From Kappaphycus alvarezii (taxonomy: Eukaryota > Rhodophyta > Florideophyceae > Gigartinales > Solieriaceae), in contig NADL03000462.1 in assembly GCA_002205965.3 (NCBI GenBank), positions 691,001 to 755,000 on the forward strand: DNA of 64,000 nucleotides, read 5' to 3'. Numbering within the stretch: the first letter of the stretch is position 1; each line of letters starts with the position of its first letter. A program made the translations under genes and the position numbers. The notes beneath the pieces are model-generated. The model did not search any database, was not told the DNA's origin, and was given only the letters and a program-made list of their open reading frames with translations. Shown piece after piece: positions 11,067-21,464 of the stretch.

Positions 11067-12059
11067 TGTAGTGCAATAGGTACTCACACTGTACTGCCAT
11101 CGGCAGAGCTAATTTTGGTGATCTTTTTTTTGATCTGATTCACTGCTAACCCGTGGGCACTGTACTGTACAGTACAGTAAGGGCAATTTTCTTTTGTCGC
11201 CCAATATTATTTTTGGTACCGTATACCCACCCGATGGGGCTTGAGTGCTTGCCATCTGGACCACTCGACCCCCAAATTGGACCTGATATTTTCGCAGGTG
11301 AAAGGTAACTATTGGGCCAAGTGTCGAGTTTTCTTATCTCTAACTTGGATCTCCCTAACTTCACTCACCCCGCCGTCGTAGATAACCCTAACCTACTTAA
11401 CTAGTATTTATACCTACCTGGCCACTAGGGCCCCAGAGTAAACAGCCACCCCGGCGTTGGCTCTGCACTTGACTCCCAACTTCCGCCTTTGCAGAAACCT
11501 TGCCAACGGCAACTTTGGCTATAGCCACGTTTATCCACCCGGGTCCCCCTCCTATTTACCCCCTCTCTACCCAATAATATTCTACCCCTTTCATTGATTG
11601 TTTTTGATGTTTACTAACACTTGATGCCCCGGACCCCGGCGTCTATATAAAAATAGGAACTTCAAGGTTGTCGTTGGTGATAACATACTTATCTACGAAG
11701 GAGATACTCAGCACTGCTGACCCACTACTACATCTTCTTTGTATAGTGTTACACCCCTGGTGTCTACGGTCATTTGGAATATATTCTTATCAAGTTTCTA
11801 GCATTCCGCGGATCGCGGTCCGGCCTTATAACCCGGAGGACAAGTATATCGTCCAGCCGTCCAAGGAATTACCCCCTGCTCTTCCAACTCCATTTCTCCT
11901 CGCCGTCGGCGAGCTGTGCTACTGCGTCGCAGGGTGCTCAAAGAGAAAGAGGGACAGCGAACAACCTGTGGGTCCTCGTGTGTGTGTCTTGGGTTTCTCA
12001 TTGTCTGACGGTGTTCCGTTCCCAGACGAGAAGAACTGCGCACCGCGCATTGCACTACA
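11067..12059 (+). repeat. Solo LTR, copy A (993 bp)
   Basis: This is one of three roughly 1-kb copies in the window, all on the plus strand. It begins TGTAGTGCAAT and ends ATTGCACTACA, an 11-bp terminal inverted repeat of TG...CA type. It is flanked by GAAAG (11062-11066) and CAAAG (12060-12064), a 5-bp duplication with one mismatch. A TATA-like GTCTATATAAA lies two-thirds of the way along. No reverse transcriptase is adjacent, so it reads as a solo LTR. Short ORFs inside it, conserved between copies, are probably not coding. Confidence 0.8.
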
Positions 12060-12066
12060 CAAAGAT

Positions 12067-12660
12067 TTACTCGGACAATAGAACAGTGGGATTCTGAGCA
12101 GCATATGACTGGTCCTCAACGGCACGTAACCTATCGTACACTATACGTGTGGAAATATTGGAAGAACCTAAATAAAACTGTTCCTCTACAAAATAATAAC
12201 ATCTAAACGGGAACTTAATTCTACCCATAGACATAATTTTTTCGTGTACCCGTCCCCGGTGCTCTCGAAGTCTCATGTCGAACCCTAAACACTTCGCATG
12301 GGTGACACGGCCCGCCGTATGGTCTTTTACCCTACCCCAAGCCTTGTGCAGGAGCTTAGGGCTCAATAATTCAACGGGCCACGCAACCTTGATATCGATC
12401 GCGTTTCCTCTATCACCTACGCGGAGCTGGTAGTCCATTGAACATATAACCTTCGCGGAACTACTGCCACAGACAATCTTTTCATTCCCGTCTCCTCCAC
12501 ATACCAAACAAAGTATTCATGAATGGGGCAAAAGTCCAACCTCCCCGTACGACACCATCTTTCCCTTAACCCCCTTTCTGCTCGCCATCGTCCGATTCAT
12601 CCGAAAAACTTCCTTCCCTCACGTTTTCCTCTATGACAAGCGGTGCAGAACCAATTTGAG
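12067..12660 (-). pseudogene. Second member of the small family at 8366-9070
   Basis: The main frame (12067 to about 12516) contains YQLRVGDRGNAIDI, AWPVELLSPKLLHKAWG and RVTHAKCLGFDMRL. These align with the core of the protein at 8366-9070: WP-x-x-L, KLLH-x-x-W, R-x-TH, then a hydrophobic helix. Just upstream in another frame is an acidic opening from an ATG near 12682: MFTSQNSQIG, then REGSFSDESDDGEQ. It resembles the acidic N-terminus of the relative and ends at a TAA near 12570. An intron or a frameshift would be needed to join them, so whether the gene is alive is undecided. Its 3' end abuts the solo LTR at 11067-12059, which may have inserted beside it. Function unknown. Confidence 0.5.
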
Positions 12661-12689
12661 AATTTTGAGATGTAAACATAGTTAGTAAC

Positions 12690-14700
12690 AGTAAAATACA
12701 ACAGTAGAACATCAACAAAACTTATTCTTTTCAAATCCCATCGAGGTCTTTAGCTTGTCGTGGCAAACTATAAAGTTTTCGCTAACAATGTCTTGAAGAA
12801 AGGATCAATTTTTTTGGCGATTACAACCGCTTCCGACCCCTTAGTTTCCCCATTTTCAAGCTTTTCCCTTAGTCTTTTCACAGGGCGAGAGTTTTTCGTG
12901 AGGCGGACCATGTTGCAGTTAAATTGGGGGGGCAACTCGGCGAGGAACCCAAAACTAGTCTATTATACTCTTTATATAATTTTTCTTTTGTGCTATGCGG
13001 ACACTTAGTTGGGAGACGGATTGGTTGTTTTTATTTGCCGCCAATTTTTCGGTTTCTATATACCGCCAATTTGCGGTGGTTTACCGCTAAAACTTTCTTC
13101 TCTGTTTTCCTTTAGTCACTTGGTTGATGTGGCGCAAAGTCGTGTTTGAATATTTTTTTTGGCAATTTAGCCCTTATGCATTACAAATTTTTGATTTACA
13201 TAGGCTGCTTTCCTTGTGAAGTTCGGTGTGTAGTGAAAACGATCGGTGTCGTACCTTGCGCGCACTGCTCCGTTTGACCTCGGCGGCCGTCTTTTATTGA
13301 CCCTCAGCGGTCTCAACTTCGCCCGTCCAGTGCACGTACAATAACACGGCGGCAGTCACATTACATTACAGTAAACTACAACTGTAATGTAGTCGCTCTA
13401 TTTGATGGTCCCTTCAGCCGGACCCGGCATGCCCCTCCTGGGCCACATTTGTGCAGTACTTAGCGACGCACTACAGTAGAGCGGTCTCCAACATGTAGTT
13501 GTTTTGTAGCTGTGCTATGCTCTTTTCTTGTAATGCTCAGTACTCCCTTAGGTGAGGTTTTTTATTGTCTGTGCAAAGTACTGTATTCTACAGTATTTCA
13601 AAGATTGTCCTATGTACTGTACAGGACTATCTTGTGCATCATACAGTATTACTGAGTACAGTGGTGCTATAATACTGTATGTAGTGTATGTGGAAGTATT
13701 GAACAGTATAGTATTGTACAATACCGTACTACGCACATCGAACTTGTCGAAATAAAGGATACATAAAATCTATTTATATACTGCTTAGAGTCTTGTACAG
13801 TAGTGTAGCTATTTGCCCTTACTACTATTTCTATCCTACGTACTCTATATTTTCTCTATCCTATTGTACTGTTAGCGATTCCTGTTAGGACCGTTGTAGT
13901 GTAAGGGTCACTAGGACCGTCCGCAGGACTATCCGCTGGGGAATTTAGTAAGTAGTTAGTAGATGTGCTAGAGATAGTCGACAGCACCTACTGCCTGTAA
14001 AAGGCCTCGACGCCTTGGGTCCTGAAGAAAAACAACAACAACAATCTTTATTTCAACCTACTCAACTTGTCTACCCTAAGCAAAAACGTCTACAGTTTTT
14101 TCAGGCTCGCCGCTAACACCGCCAGTCTGCTTTTTATCCCTTGAATTTTCGCGACAATCCGGTTTTACCGTTTTTCGGGGAATTTAAAGTGTAAGTCTGT
14201 TCGCTATTCGATAATGAAAATGTACCTATTTGTCCTATTTCCGCGTTGTTTCAGGCCACGTGTAAGCGGGTAAATACTGACAAATACGGTCAATTTTTTG
14301 ATCCCTTTTGAACACTATCCAGTGGCCAATAAGGGCAACGAGTCGATCGTGGTACCACGTAGCCAACCTGGCCCGACCGAATCCGGAACAGATCGTAATC
14401 CCGATCTACTCTGTGTAAGCTTTCATCATCTTTCAGCTTTACCCCAAACCCGATCGGAACCACCTCAAATATGAGCGTCACTCGAATTTCGCCTAGCGCC
14501 GCAGTTTCGCCGACCAATCAGGAGGATCCGAGACCCATTCTAGGCCTTCATCTTCGGCCAATCACGTAACGACAGGTGTATCTCTAGTTTCAGGTTCAGT
14601 TTCAGGCACTACACCTTTGACTTCAGGTTCAGTTCAAGTTCAGATTTCAGATCCTCCACGTGTGCTACGTCGTCAAGTTTCAGTAATTGATCTTACAGAA
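12690..14700. other. No gene seen; AT-rich with GTAC-type palindromes
   Basis: Only short unrecognised ORFs occur. From 13590 to 13745 there is a dense cluster of TACTGTA/TACAGTA units. From about 14580 to 14660 a degenerate run of CAGTTCAGGTTCAG-like units occurs. Nothing here is supported as a gene. Confidence 0.5.
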
Positions 14701-14725
14701 CCCCCTACTGCTGACAGTCCTTACA

Positions 14726-14779
14726 CATAGCGGAGACCTAGAAGTAAGTCTGTAGACTTACTTCTAGGTCTCCGCTATG
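14726..14779. repeat. Perfect 25-bp-arm palindrome with 4-nt loop
   Basis: Arms 14726-14750 and 14755-14779 are exact reverse complements, around the loop TGTA. The arm begins CATAGCGGAGACC. No coding frame surrounds it. It could be an RNA hairpin precursor, a very short foldback element, or a replication-derived palindrome. Confidence 0.9.
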
Positions 14780-16438
14780 CATAGGTCGAAAAGGTGACCG
14801 TCGATTGGCTGATCGCCCTGGGGTTACCAAGGCTAATTATACACGTGTGGTTGTAAAGAAGAGGACCTGTTAGCTTTGCGAGGTTATTTGAAACGGGTAT
14901 AAGATCTACGTTGACCACTTACAGAGCAGCAAGGACAAGAACCGGTTAAAGAACAAGAAAAATTTGCCGTACGGTCAGGAGTGCAAACGCAGCTTCAAGA
15001 GCCATTCACATTTACAGCGCCATATAGCTGGAAAGAATCATTTAAGGGTAATATTAAATTAGATATAATTAAATCCAATGTGGACATTCGATCTTGTTCT
15101 GAGTAAATTGAACTATCAAATTAATTGTGATTCTTGCTTGAAAATTGAAAAAAATTGAAAAGCACAAATTGAAAACAAAACAAATTGAAAAAAGGTTTAC
15201 AGTTGGATGAAAAACAAAGAGGGAAAAATACTAGGCTACCCAAAAAAAGGGGACGTACAGTAGTACAAAAATACTAAAAGGGCCAAATTTTCGAAGCATT
15301 AAACCACAATTAACTTGCACCTGCAAAGGGGTATATTGATATGATATTAAGTCAAGGTATTACACCGACCACAGAGTTGCAACAGTCTCTGGTAGACCAC
15401 GTCAAAGGTTATGTTGAGGATATTTCCCTCGCTGGTGATGAATTAAGGGCACGGTTACTTGAGGACTTCGCTATCCCAATTTTGCAGATTTCCAAACCAT
15501 GCGCATGTTTTTCGAAAACTTCGGAATCTCCATTATTAGTGTAAGCTGTAATGGAATACAGTAGATTTCTCTCGTTAGATGCGCGTTTTGCAGCTACCTG
15601 TGGGCTCGCTGTAACTCGTCGCGACGCTTCTATGCAACATCAGAAACTGCTTTTACAGAAACCAGACATCCGTTTATTTCAAGTGTGAGCCGCCGAAGAT
15701 AGGGGCGTTTCTGTCACGGGGAGAGTAAAAGAGGCCCCCATTGGGTTTCGCTGGAGCTCCGAGCCCAAAGTCCGCAGCGGAGGCGCCGGAGCGCGAGCTT
15801 GCGAGCGCGTAGGTGCCGTAGCAACGCTCTCTTTCCCATCGACGCCAACGCTCTGTCTCCTAGTCGCTCGCGCACGAATCACAGCTCCCAATTGCTCCTT
15901 CTCCCTCTCACGCTCTTCCTCCCTCTCCTTTCTCAAGTTCCGCTCAGAGATAAGGTCGTCGCGGTCCTACTTCATGAGCGAAAGGAGTTCCTCCATGTCT
16001 GACACCTCACCTCCAATGCCACTCATTACGCCTGAGTCCTATCCTCCTCGTCAAACCTAGACTGCCGTCGCTTGTAGCGATCTTGCGGAGCCTTACAGGC
16101 TACCCACTACGGGGTACGTTTCGAAATATTCCATCATAAATACTGAGTTGATTAATTTTAATAAAGAAAATAAGAAACCAGTACTGATTTTTGCGTGTCA
16201 GCATTGAAACCTTTAATGTAAATCAAGGAAAAGGCCAAAAAATGTTATTTTTGAAAACCATTAGTTGGAGGCTGTTGTGCATGGAAAATTCGTCTCTATC
16301 ATGTCCCATTTGGGTAAAATTCATGCTTAGTGATAGACTATTACAGTACTGTACTTCGAGTAAGGATGGATTGTTGTGGGGAAAGAGGCCCATATGGGAC
16401 TCACTGTAGGCTTTAACGTTTATTAAAGCAATCTAAGG
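14780..16438. other. No convincing gene
   Basis: A 67-codon plus-strand ORF at 15341-15544 (MILSQGITPTTELQQ...) has no recognised motif. From 15120 to 15200 there is an A-rich run of AAATTGAAA units. From 15690 to 15960 the sequence is pyrimidine-rich on the plus strand. No repeat boundary was found. Confidence 0.4.
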
Positions 16439-16484
16439 GGCGGTCTATGAGTTTGGAAATTATGAAACTATGAAATTTGGAAAT
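16439..16484 (+). repeat. Left 46-bp TIR of Harbinger-like element
   Basis: It begins GGCGGTCTATGAGTTTGG and pairs with 19563-19608 with three mismatches (43 of 46 identical). Confidence 0.9.
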
Positions 16485-16548
16485 AAATAATAAAAATCCA
16501 CCAATAAGATCGAAGAATTTTGCGTTTCCAGATTTCCAGTTTTCCTTC

Positions 16549-16579
16549 ATGTCGGGGAAATCTAGAATTTCCCCGACAT
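16549..16579. repeat. Subterminal hairpin, 13-bp arms
   Basis: ATGTCGGGGAAAT (16549-16561) and its exact reverse complement (16567-16579) flank CTAGA. It lies just inside the left terminal inverted repeat and may be a transposase-binding palindrome. Confidence 0.75.
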
Positions 16580-16701
16580 AGAAATCACCGTTCATGATTT
16601 CAGCATGAGGTAAAACGGAGGATACCAAATGTTGACTCACTGTCATTTCCTTCCTACGACGTCCAAAGAGCCGCACAACTTCATTTTATAGCCTTCCTCC
16701 A

Positions 16702-18069
16702 ATGAGCTCTAGCAATGAACAACTGCAGTCTTCCTTCCAACGTTCCCGGTCGTCAGTCCCTGTTCACCCCACGGACGAGTCGCCGGCATCTCCATGTCCT
16801 CCGAGTCGTCCTAATGTTCCACCCATGCCAACAGGCGCTACAGTACTGCCAAGCACTCCCGATCATCAACTACAGCAAACTGAAGCCCGCCACAGTATAT
16901 CATCTGCTCTACAAGAAGCAAAAGAGCTGTTGAAGCTATCACTGCTGGACAATAACACCTACAAAGCGATCCGCAAAGCCCTGAAAACCACTGGAGCCTC
17001 GAACGCAAAGCTAGCTACACAACAGTCAATACTTGCTCAAAAAATGATGCAAGGAAGCTTTTCTGTTGAGACGGCTATTGATCTGGTTGACCATACTGAC
17101 GACTCTATGCAATTGGCAAATGGCGCTTGTCGGTTAAAACGTCTACCGGCTACAGTAGTCAAAGTTGTTAAAAGAAACCTTGGCGTTGAGGAATTTACTT
17201 GGCAGAGAGGAGATAAACCCGTGTTTAATGATCAAGGTACAATTAGAGTAGGGGAGCCGACAATTGTTGATGGCTTCAATTCCTCTACAGTACTGGTAAC
17301 AACATGCGAACCCAATTTTCAAGCTTCAGGGTACTGTAATATTCTACATGTTCTCACAGATGCTAGAATGACGAGAGCGAGAACACAACTCATGGAACCA
17401 AGGAAAAGAGCGGAACTTGACACGGAGGCAGTCGATCCATGGACGGATCACATTGATCTTCTGTTCAACGATGAGAGTTTCACTCCTGCCCTAATTACCA
17501 TATTATCTGGTGGCGTGACGAGATCCGACATATGCTCTTTGAAGCCAAATTTGCGACCATACGAACGTGATGGCGGCGTCCTCAAACGCAAGTTTGCGGA
17601 GCTAAAGTCGCTTTATGATACGTATTTATCGCGCTATGAAGCGTCAGGACAGGGTGATCTTGAGGCATTCGTCGATTTTGCCCAGAGAAAAAGCTCAATA
17701 ATGTACGCATTTTGCTTCTTACGCCTTCACGCCGTTCTGCAACCTTCGACTACACGAGCGTTGCAAAGCGACGCCCAGCGGGAGCAGAGTATTGGGGACG
17801 GTGTTACTCCGCAGTCATTTTCAGCTCGCAAAAGAAAGCGAGAACGACAAGAGGTTAGAATTGTTGGGATGGAATATTTATCATCCGCATTGCGTCCATG
17901 CTCTGAGGACGTTGCTCGTGAGACTGAAGCAGCAGACCGTGACAAGGCCCGTTTTGAAGCTCCAGAAGCAAAAGGGAGGTCTAAAAAGGCAATAATGACA
18001 GCAATCGAGCAGGCTAAGAGAATGGAAGCAGCTGCTGATAATGAAGATGAGAAGGCGATATACAAGTAG
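16702..18069 (+). CDS. 455-aa accessory protein of Harbinger-like element
   Basis: An uninterrupted 455-codon ORF starts MSSSNEQLQS. The N-terminal 70 residues are Ser/Pro-rich and probably disordered. A helical region follows (about 65-125, EAKELLKLSLLDNN...), then a more globular middle with LKRLPATVVKVVKRNLG (about 143-159). Near the C-terminus are a basic stretch ARKRKRERQEVR, a possible nuclear localisation signal, and a charged helical tail. Harbinger elements usually encode a Myb/SANT-like DNA-binding partner that carries the transposase into the nucleus. I do not see a clear Myb tryptophan spacing here, so the partner role is inferred only from position inside the inverted repeats. 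It is convergent with the transposase, with 83 bases between the two stops. That it is intact while the transposase is broken suggests fairly recent activity. Confidence 0.75.
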   Translation: MSSSNEQLQSSFQRSRSSVPVHPTDESPASPCPPSRPNVPPMPTGATVLPSTPDHQLQQTEARHSISSALQEAKELLKLSLLDNNTYKAIRKALKTTGASNAKLATQQSILAQKMMQGSFSVETAIDLVDHTDDSMQLANGACRLKRLPATVVKVVKRNLGVEEFTWQRGDKPVFNDQGTIRVGEPTIVDGFNSSTVLVTTCEPNFQASGYCNILHVLTDARMTRARTQLMEPRKRAELDTEAVDPWTDHIDLLFNDESFTPALITILSGGVTRSDICSLKPNLRPYERDGGVLKRKFAELKSLYDTYLSRYEASGQGDLEAFVDFAQRKSSIMYAFCFLRLHAVLQPSTTRALQSDAQREQSIGDGVTPQSFSARKRKRERQEVRIVGMEYLSSALRPCSEDVARETEAADRDKARFEAPEAKGRSKKAIMTAIEQAKRMEAAADNEDEKAIYK

Positions 18070-18152
18070 ATTGCAAGAGATCTCATGGCTGACTTATCCA
18101 AGCGGCCCAGAGTATGAAGTATACGTACTTCTCTTATGCAGTCTTTATGTCA

Positions 18153-19076
18153 CTATTCCATTCCTCTGAACCTCGGACGTAGGAAGCCGAGGTTCTTCAA
18201 TGTCTGTGCTATCTCATCCCTTGTAGAACACTGCTCACGGTTTCTTTGACGATGTAGCTGAGATTCTTGCTCTGTGTGCAACGCATTTTGCAGATATACT
18301 GCTGGAGCCCCAACTATTCTGTTCTCTTCCGCAATATCTAGAGTGTCGAAGTAGGTAGAGTCGCCGCTAGCAATAATAAAATTGTGTAGCTTACATGAGA
18401 CCATCACAACCAGAGTGTCTTTCGCCACACCAAAACGCAGCGGGGACCAAAATATGCCAAAACGAGAGAAAAGCATTCCAAAATCCTGCTCAACAGTAAT
18501 AAGACATGATGAAAGGTAATAGTTAAATGAATCTTGTATTTGAGACAAAGACGTTCCAGAATATAGAGTGGCAATGTAGTTGTTATTAACATAGGCGTCA
18601 TCAGCAACAATTCGTACCCAATCGGGTAACCCCTTTTCTTCTAGAATCCGCTGTAGTTCAGTAGCTTTAAATGCGGTGGAGTCACGTGTACCACCAGCAT
18701 GACGCGCAGAAACGAAGGTAAATCTATAATTTGCACCAACTGTAGCTTGAACACACAGAGAAAAAAAACCCTTCCGAATATAGTACTTTCGAGGATCTGG
18801 AGTCTCGTTAAGCCTCGGTTGGGTTATGGCTATGGCGATACCATCTGAGGAAGCAATTATTACCCAGAAGGGTGTTCCTCTTTTCATGCGAAAAGAAGTT
18901 GAATCGCGGCGGCCCTCTTCCTAAGTTATGGGAAGGCGTATGGGTGGCAGTACATCATTCAATGCTTGCAGTATCTCTTCGAATATCGTGAAAGTAGTCG
19001 ATCTTGCGACGCCGCAAACCCATCCCACATCTAAATAACTTGCTCCTGCCAGTATTCTGAGGGTGATGCAAAGCAT
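18153..19076 (-). pseudogene. Harbinger-type DDE transposase with in-frame stop
   Basis: The open part (18153-18887 and a little upstream) holds the catalytic core. It has an S-DG motif followed by IAIAITQP, then KGFFSLCVQA, then VRIVADDAYVNN (second Asp), then EQDFGMLFSRFGIFWSPLRF (Glu). The C-terminus reads VMVSCKLHNFII. These follow the DDE_Tnp_4 order. The same frame continues upstream as LRILAGASYLDVGWVCGVAR and FEEILQALNDVLPPIRLPIT, but is cut by a TAG at 18921-18923. Further upstream (to about 19300) the N-terminal segment reads in other frames, so at least one frameshift is also present. All three acidic residues survive, so the lesions are recent relative to the other DNA transposons in this window. 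Confidence 0.85.
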
Positions 19077-19562
19077 ATTTTCGAGTGTCTTGGTTGATGC
19101 CGGACAATCGTATAGGATTTTGGTCCTTTGAAGGTGTGGGGAAATAAGTATTCACAGGGCCTTGATTCGGGAAACATCGACAAGATATAGTCGTTTAAAG
19201 AGGTCTTCGCCGACCTCTTCAATGTGTTTATCAAAACAAAATGATCGACGCTTTGGTACTTCTCGGCCGCTTCGAAGATCGTCTTCGGCAACGGAAGCGC
19301 ATTAAACGGACATAACTACAGGAGGGAGAGCCTCGTAGAGTTCTACCTCTTCTCCTGCCTTTCATTCTACGCCGAGGAGCGAATGATCGCTTTACGATAC
19401 GATCTATGTGCTTGCGCATTCGTCATGGATGGCCACGAAGCTTTCAGTTACCCAAGATGATAAAGGATATTGCGGTTTATTATGATAAATTAAGTTCTCT
19501 TTCTTTCATTATTCGTAGAATGAACCGCAGATGGAAATCTGGAAATCCTGAAACTGTGACCG

Positions 19563-19608
19563 ATTTCCAAATTTCATAATTTCATGATTTCCAAACTCAT
19601 GGACCGCC
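19563..19608 (-). repeat. Right 46-bp TIR of Harbinger-like element
   Basis: Read on the minus strand it begins GGCGGTCCATGAGTTTGG. It is the inverted partner of 16439-16484. Confidence 0.9.
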
Positions 19609-20349
19609 AACCGAAGCAGTAGAAGAGTACTCTTCGATGTACAGAACTTCTACCGAACCCCACATCTACGGATTCCCTTCCATGTGATCCATTTTCCATA
19701 ATACCTGGATGAAGTCTCCGCGATCTGGGATTGTAGTATCTCCCAAGCAACTCGTTTTCACCTGGTTTCGTAGTCTCAGACTTTTCCTGGTTCGTTGCAC
19801 ATCATCAGCCATTTTCTTCACAATCTCCGGCATATATTGTAGCTACCGCGAACGTTTTCAAGATCCCAAGAACGTCAGCGAGGAATACTCCTTCAATTTA
19901 CCAGGCAAGGGACATTACTACGCAAATCCAGACGATGAGGAAGGATGATATCGGATGAGACCTGCTATTTTACCGCTTCTGTGTGGTGAACAAGGGCGTA
20001 GAGTGCTGTGCCAGAGAGGAATGAGGCCATCGAGAGGAGCAATACAGAAGTAAGCGAAAATTAAATGAAAAACAAATAATAAATTCCGAACGTTTACAAA
20101 GTGCTATCGATGGGTCTGCAGTACTGCTTGTACGTTCCTCTGATAGTACCAAATTTGGCGCTATGAACTGCACTTCATCAAATATTCGCGGGAAAAGGAA
20201 ACTGGTGGTCTCTATGTGTCTATTTGAGAGTTCACTCCACTATATCACAACATTTTCTAGGTATCCTGCATTAAGCATCGTACTTGGGAACTGGAATTAA
20301 CTGAGGCTTCAACAGAAAGTTGCCATAACAGTCGTCAAGTGACATCTTT

Positions 20350-21464
20350 CTCAACATGCGCTTAACTCGACCGCGTTCATCAGGCAACAGAACTTCTGTA
20401 CAGAAGATGGCGGATACAGAAAGGCCATTGAGAAGAAGAAGAGTAGGTCTGCTCAGACAAATACGCGTTCTCCTTCGCCTAGTGGAAAATAGTCTCCCGA
20501 GAAAGACCGTAATTGAGCCACAGTTTTTGCAAAGAAGAAGAAGAAGGGTACATTCCACCGTGATTTTTTTGCCGCAGCTGCCCTAGCGCAACACAGTGGT
20601 ACCACATCTGCTGGTAGGAAAAGGGTGTCGCCAGATAAGAATGCGAATCCAGAGGTTTATATATCACCTCAACTGAAGAAGAATAGACCAATGATAGAAG
20701 AATTTGTACCGTATCAGGATGTAGAAGCAACCAATGGACATATTCGTTCTGATGGTAACATCCGAGAAGAACCGTCTTCCGAAGCTCAGAAAGTTCGACC
20801 GAGTACTGGAATTTGTCAACCTCGGGAAATCTTTCCAAGGGATCCAATTGGTGACACTATAATTACTAATTCTGATCATGGGATCATCGAGCGCGATGGT
20901 ATACAAAGATCTCGCGTCAGTACTGGTATGCGCAAGTAACTTCTTTCTCAAAGAAATATTATCAACAAGATTACGTCTACTTGTCATGATGAAACCCATT
21001 GTAGTGGATCTGGCCAAAGTGAGGAACGCCAGAATATTGGGATATGTACTCCCTGTTGTTTTCCTTCACCATTTTACGAACGGAATGAATCACCTGCAAG
21101 AGATGTCACACCTGGAGACATGATCGGACGTGAACCCTGCACTGGTTTGGCATCGCCTCTTGTTTCATCAGGTCAAACCAATGCAGGAGGGACCCACTCG
21201 TTACCTGTACAGGTATCAAATGAGGATGAATTAACCTTAAATTCCTATGGTGGCTTACATGTGAAAGCAATGAGAGCGTTGATGAGGTCATTTTGCGAGA
21301 ATATTGCCAGAAAGATTCGCTCAGACATGATTACAGTAATAGAACCTGTCACAAATGAAACGGCACAACTTGCTGAAATGATTAGGGATTTGGATGGTAA
21401 GGTCAATACCGTTTTCGCAGTTTCTGCTACTGTCACAGGAAAGGGGCAAAAGTCCAAATCCTAG
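20350..21464 (+). pseudogene. Decayed ORF, unknown protein
   Basis: Frame 20625-20939 (MSPDKNANPEVYISPQ...) and frame 21120-21464 (MIGREPCTGLASPL...) are in the same phase, separated by a TAA at 20937-20939. The bridge is otherwise open. The sequence upstream (SAQTNTRSPSPSGK) continues the phase with stops. The predicted product is polar and basic. Its last part is helical: MRALMRSFCENIARKIRSD, then TAQLAEMIRDLDGKVNTVF. No domain is recognised. It may be the accessory ORF of a decayed DNA transposon, by analogy with 16702-18069, but no terminal repeats were found. Confidence 0.35.

Larger units (their letters stand above)
16439..19608. mobile_element. PIF/Harbinger-like DNA transposon, 3.17 kb
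   Basis: The element is bounded by 46-bp terminal inverted repeats (16439-16484 and 19563-19608) with only three mismatches. It carries two convergent genes: an intact 455-aa plus-strand ORF, and a minus-strand DDE_Tnp_4-type transposase with an internal stop. Two genes, a transposase and a partner protein, is the classical Harbinger layout. The family normally makes a 3-bp target duplication; the flanks here (AGG and AAC) do not match, so the junctions have decayed or the ends are slightly misplaced. Confidence 0.85.

Noticed and set aside
11668..12125. ORFs conserved between copies within the solo LTRs
   Set aside because: They occur in LTR sequence with TG...CA ends and target duplications. 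Frames differ in length between copies, so conservation is from shared repeat ancestry.
16413..16676. 87-codon minus-strand ORF over the left Harbinger end
   Set aside because: It covers the terminal inverted repeat and hairpin and has no motif.
20479..20847. 122-codon minus-strand ORF
   Set aside because: It overlaps the longer plus-strand phase 20625-21464, and its residues show no motif; it looks like the antisense of that frame.
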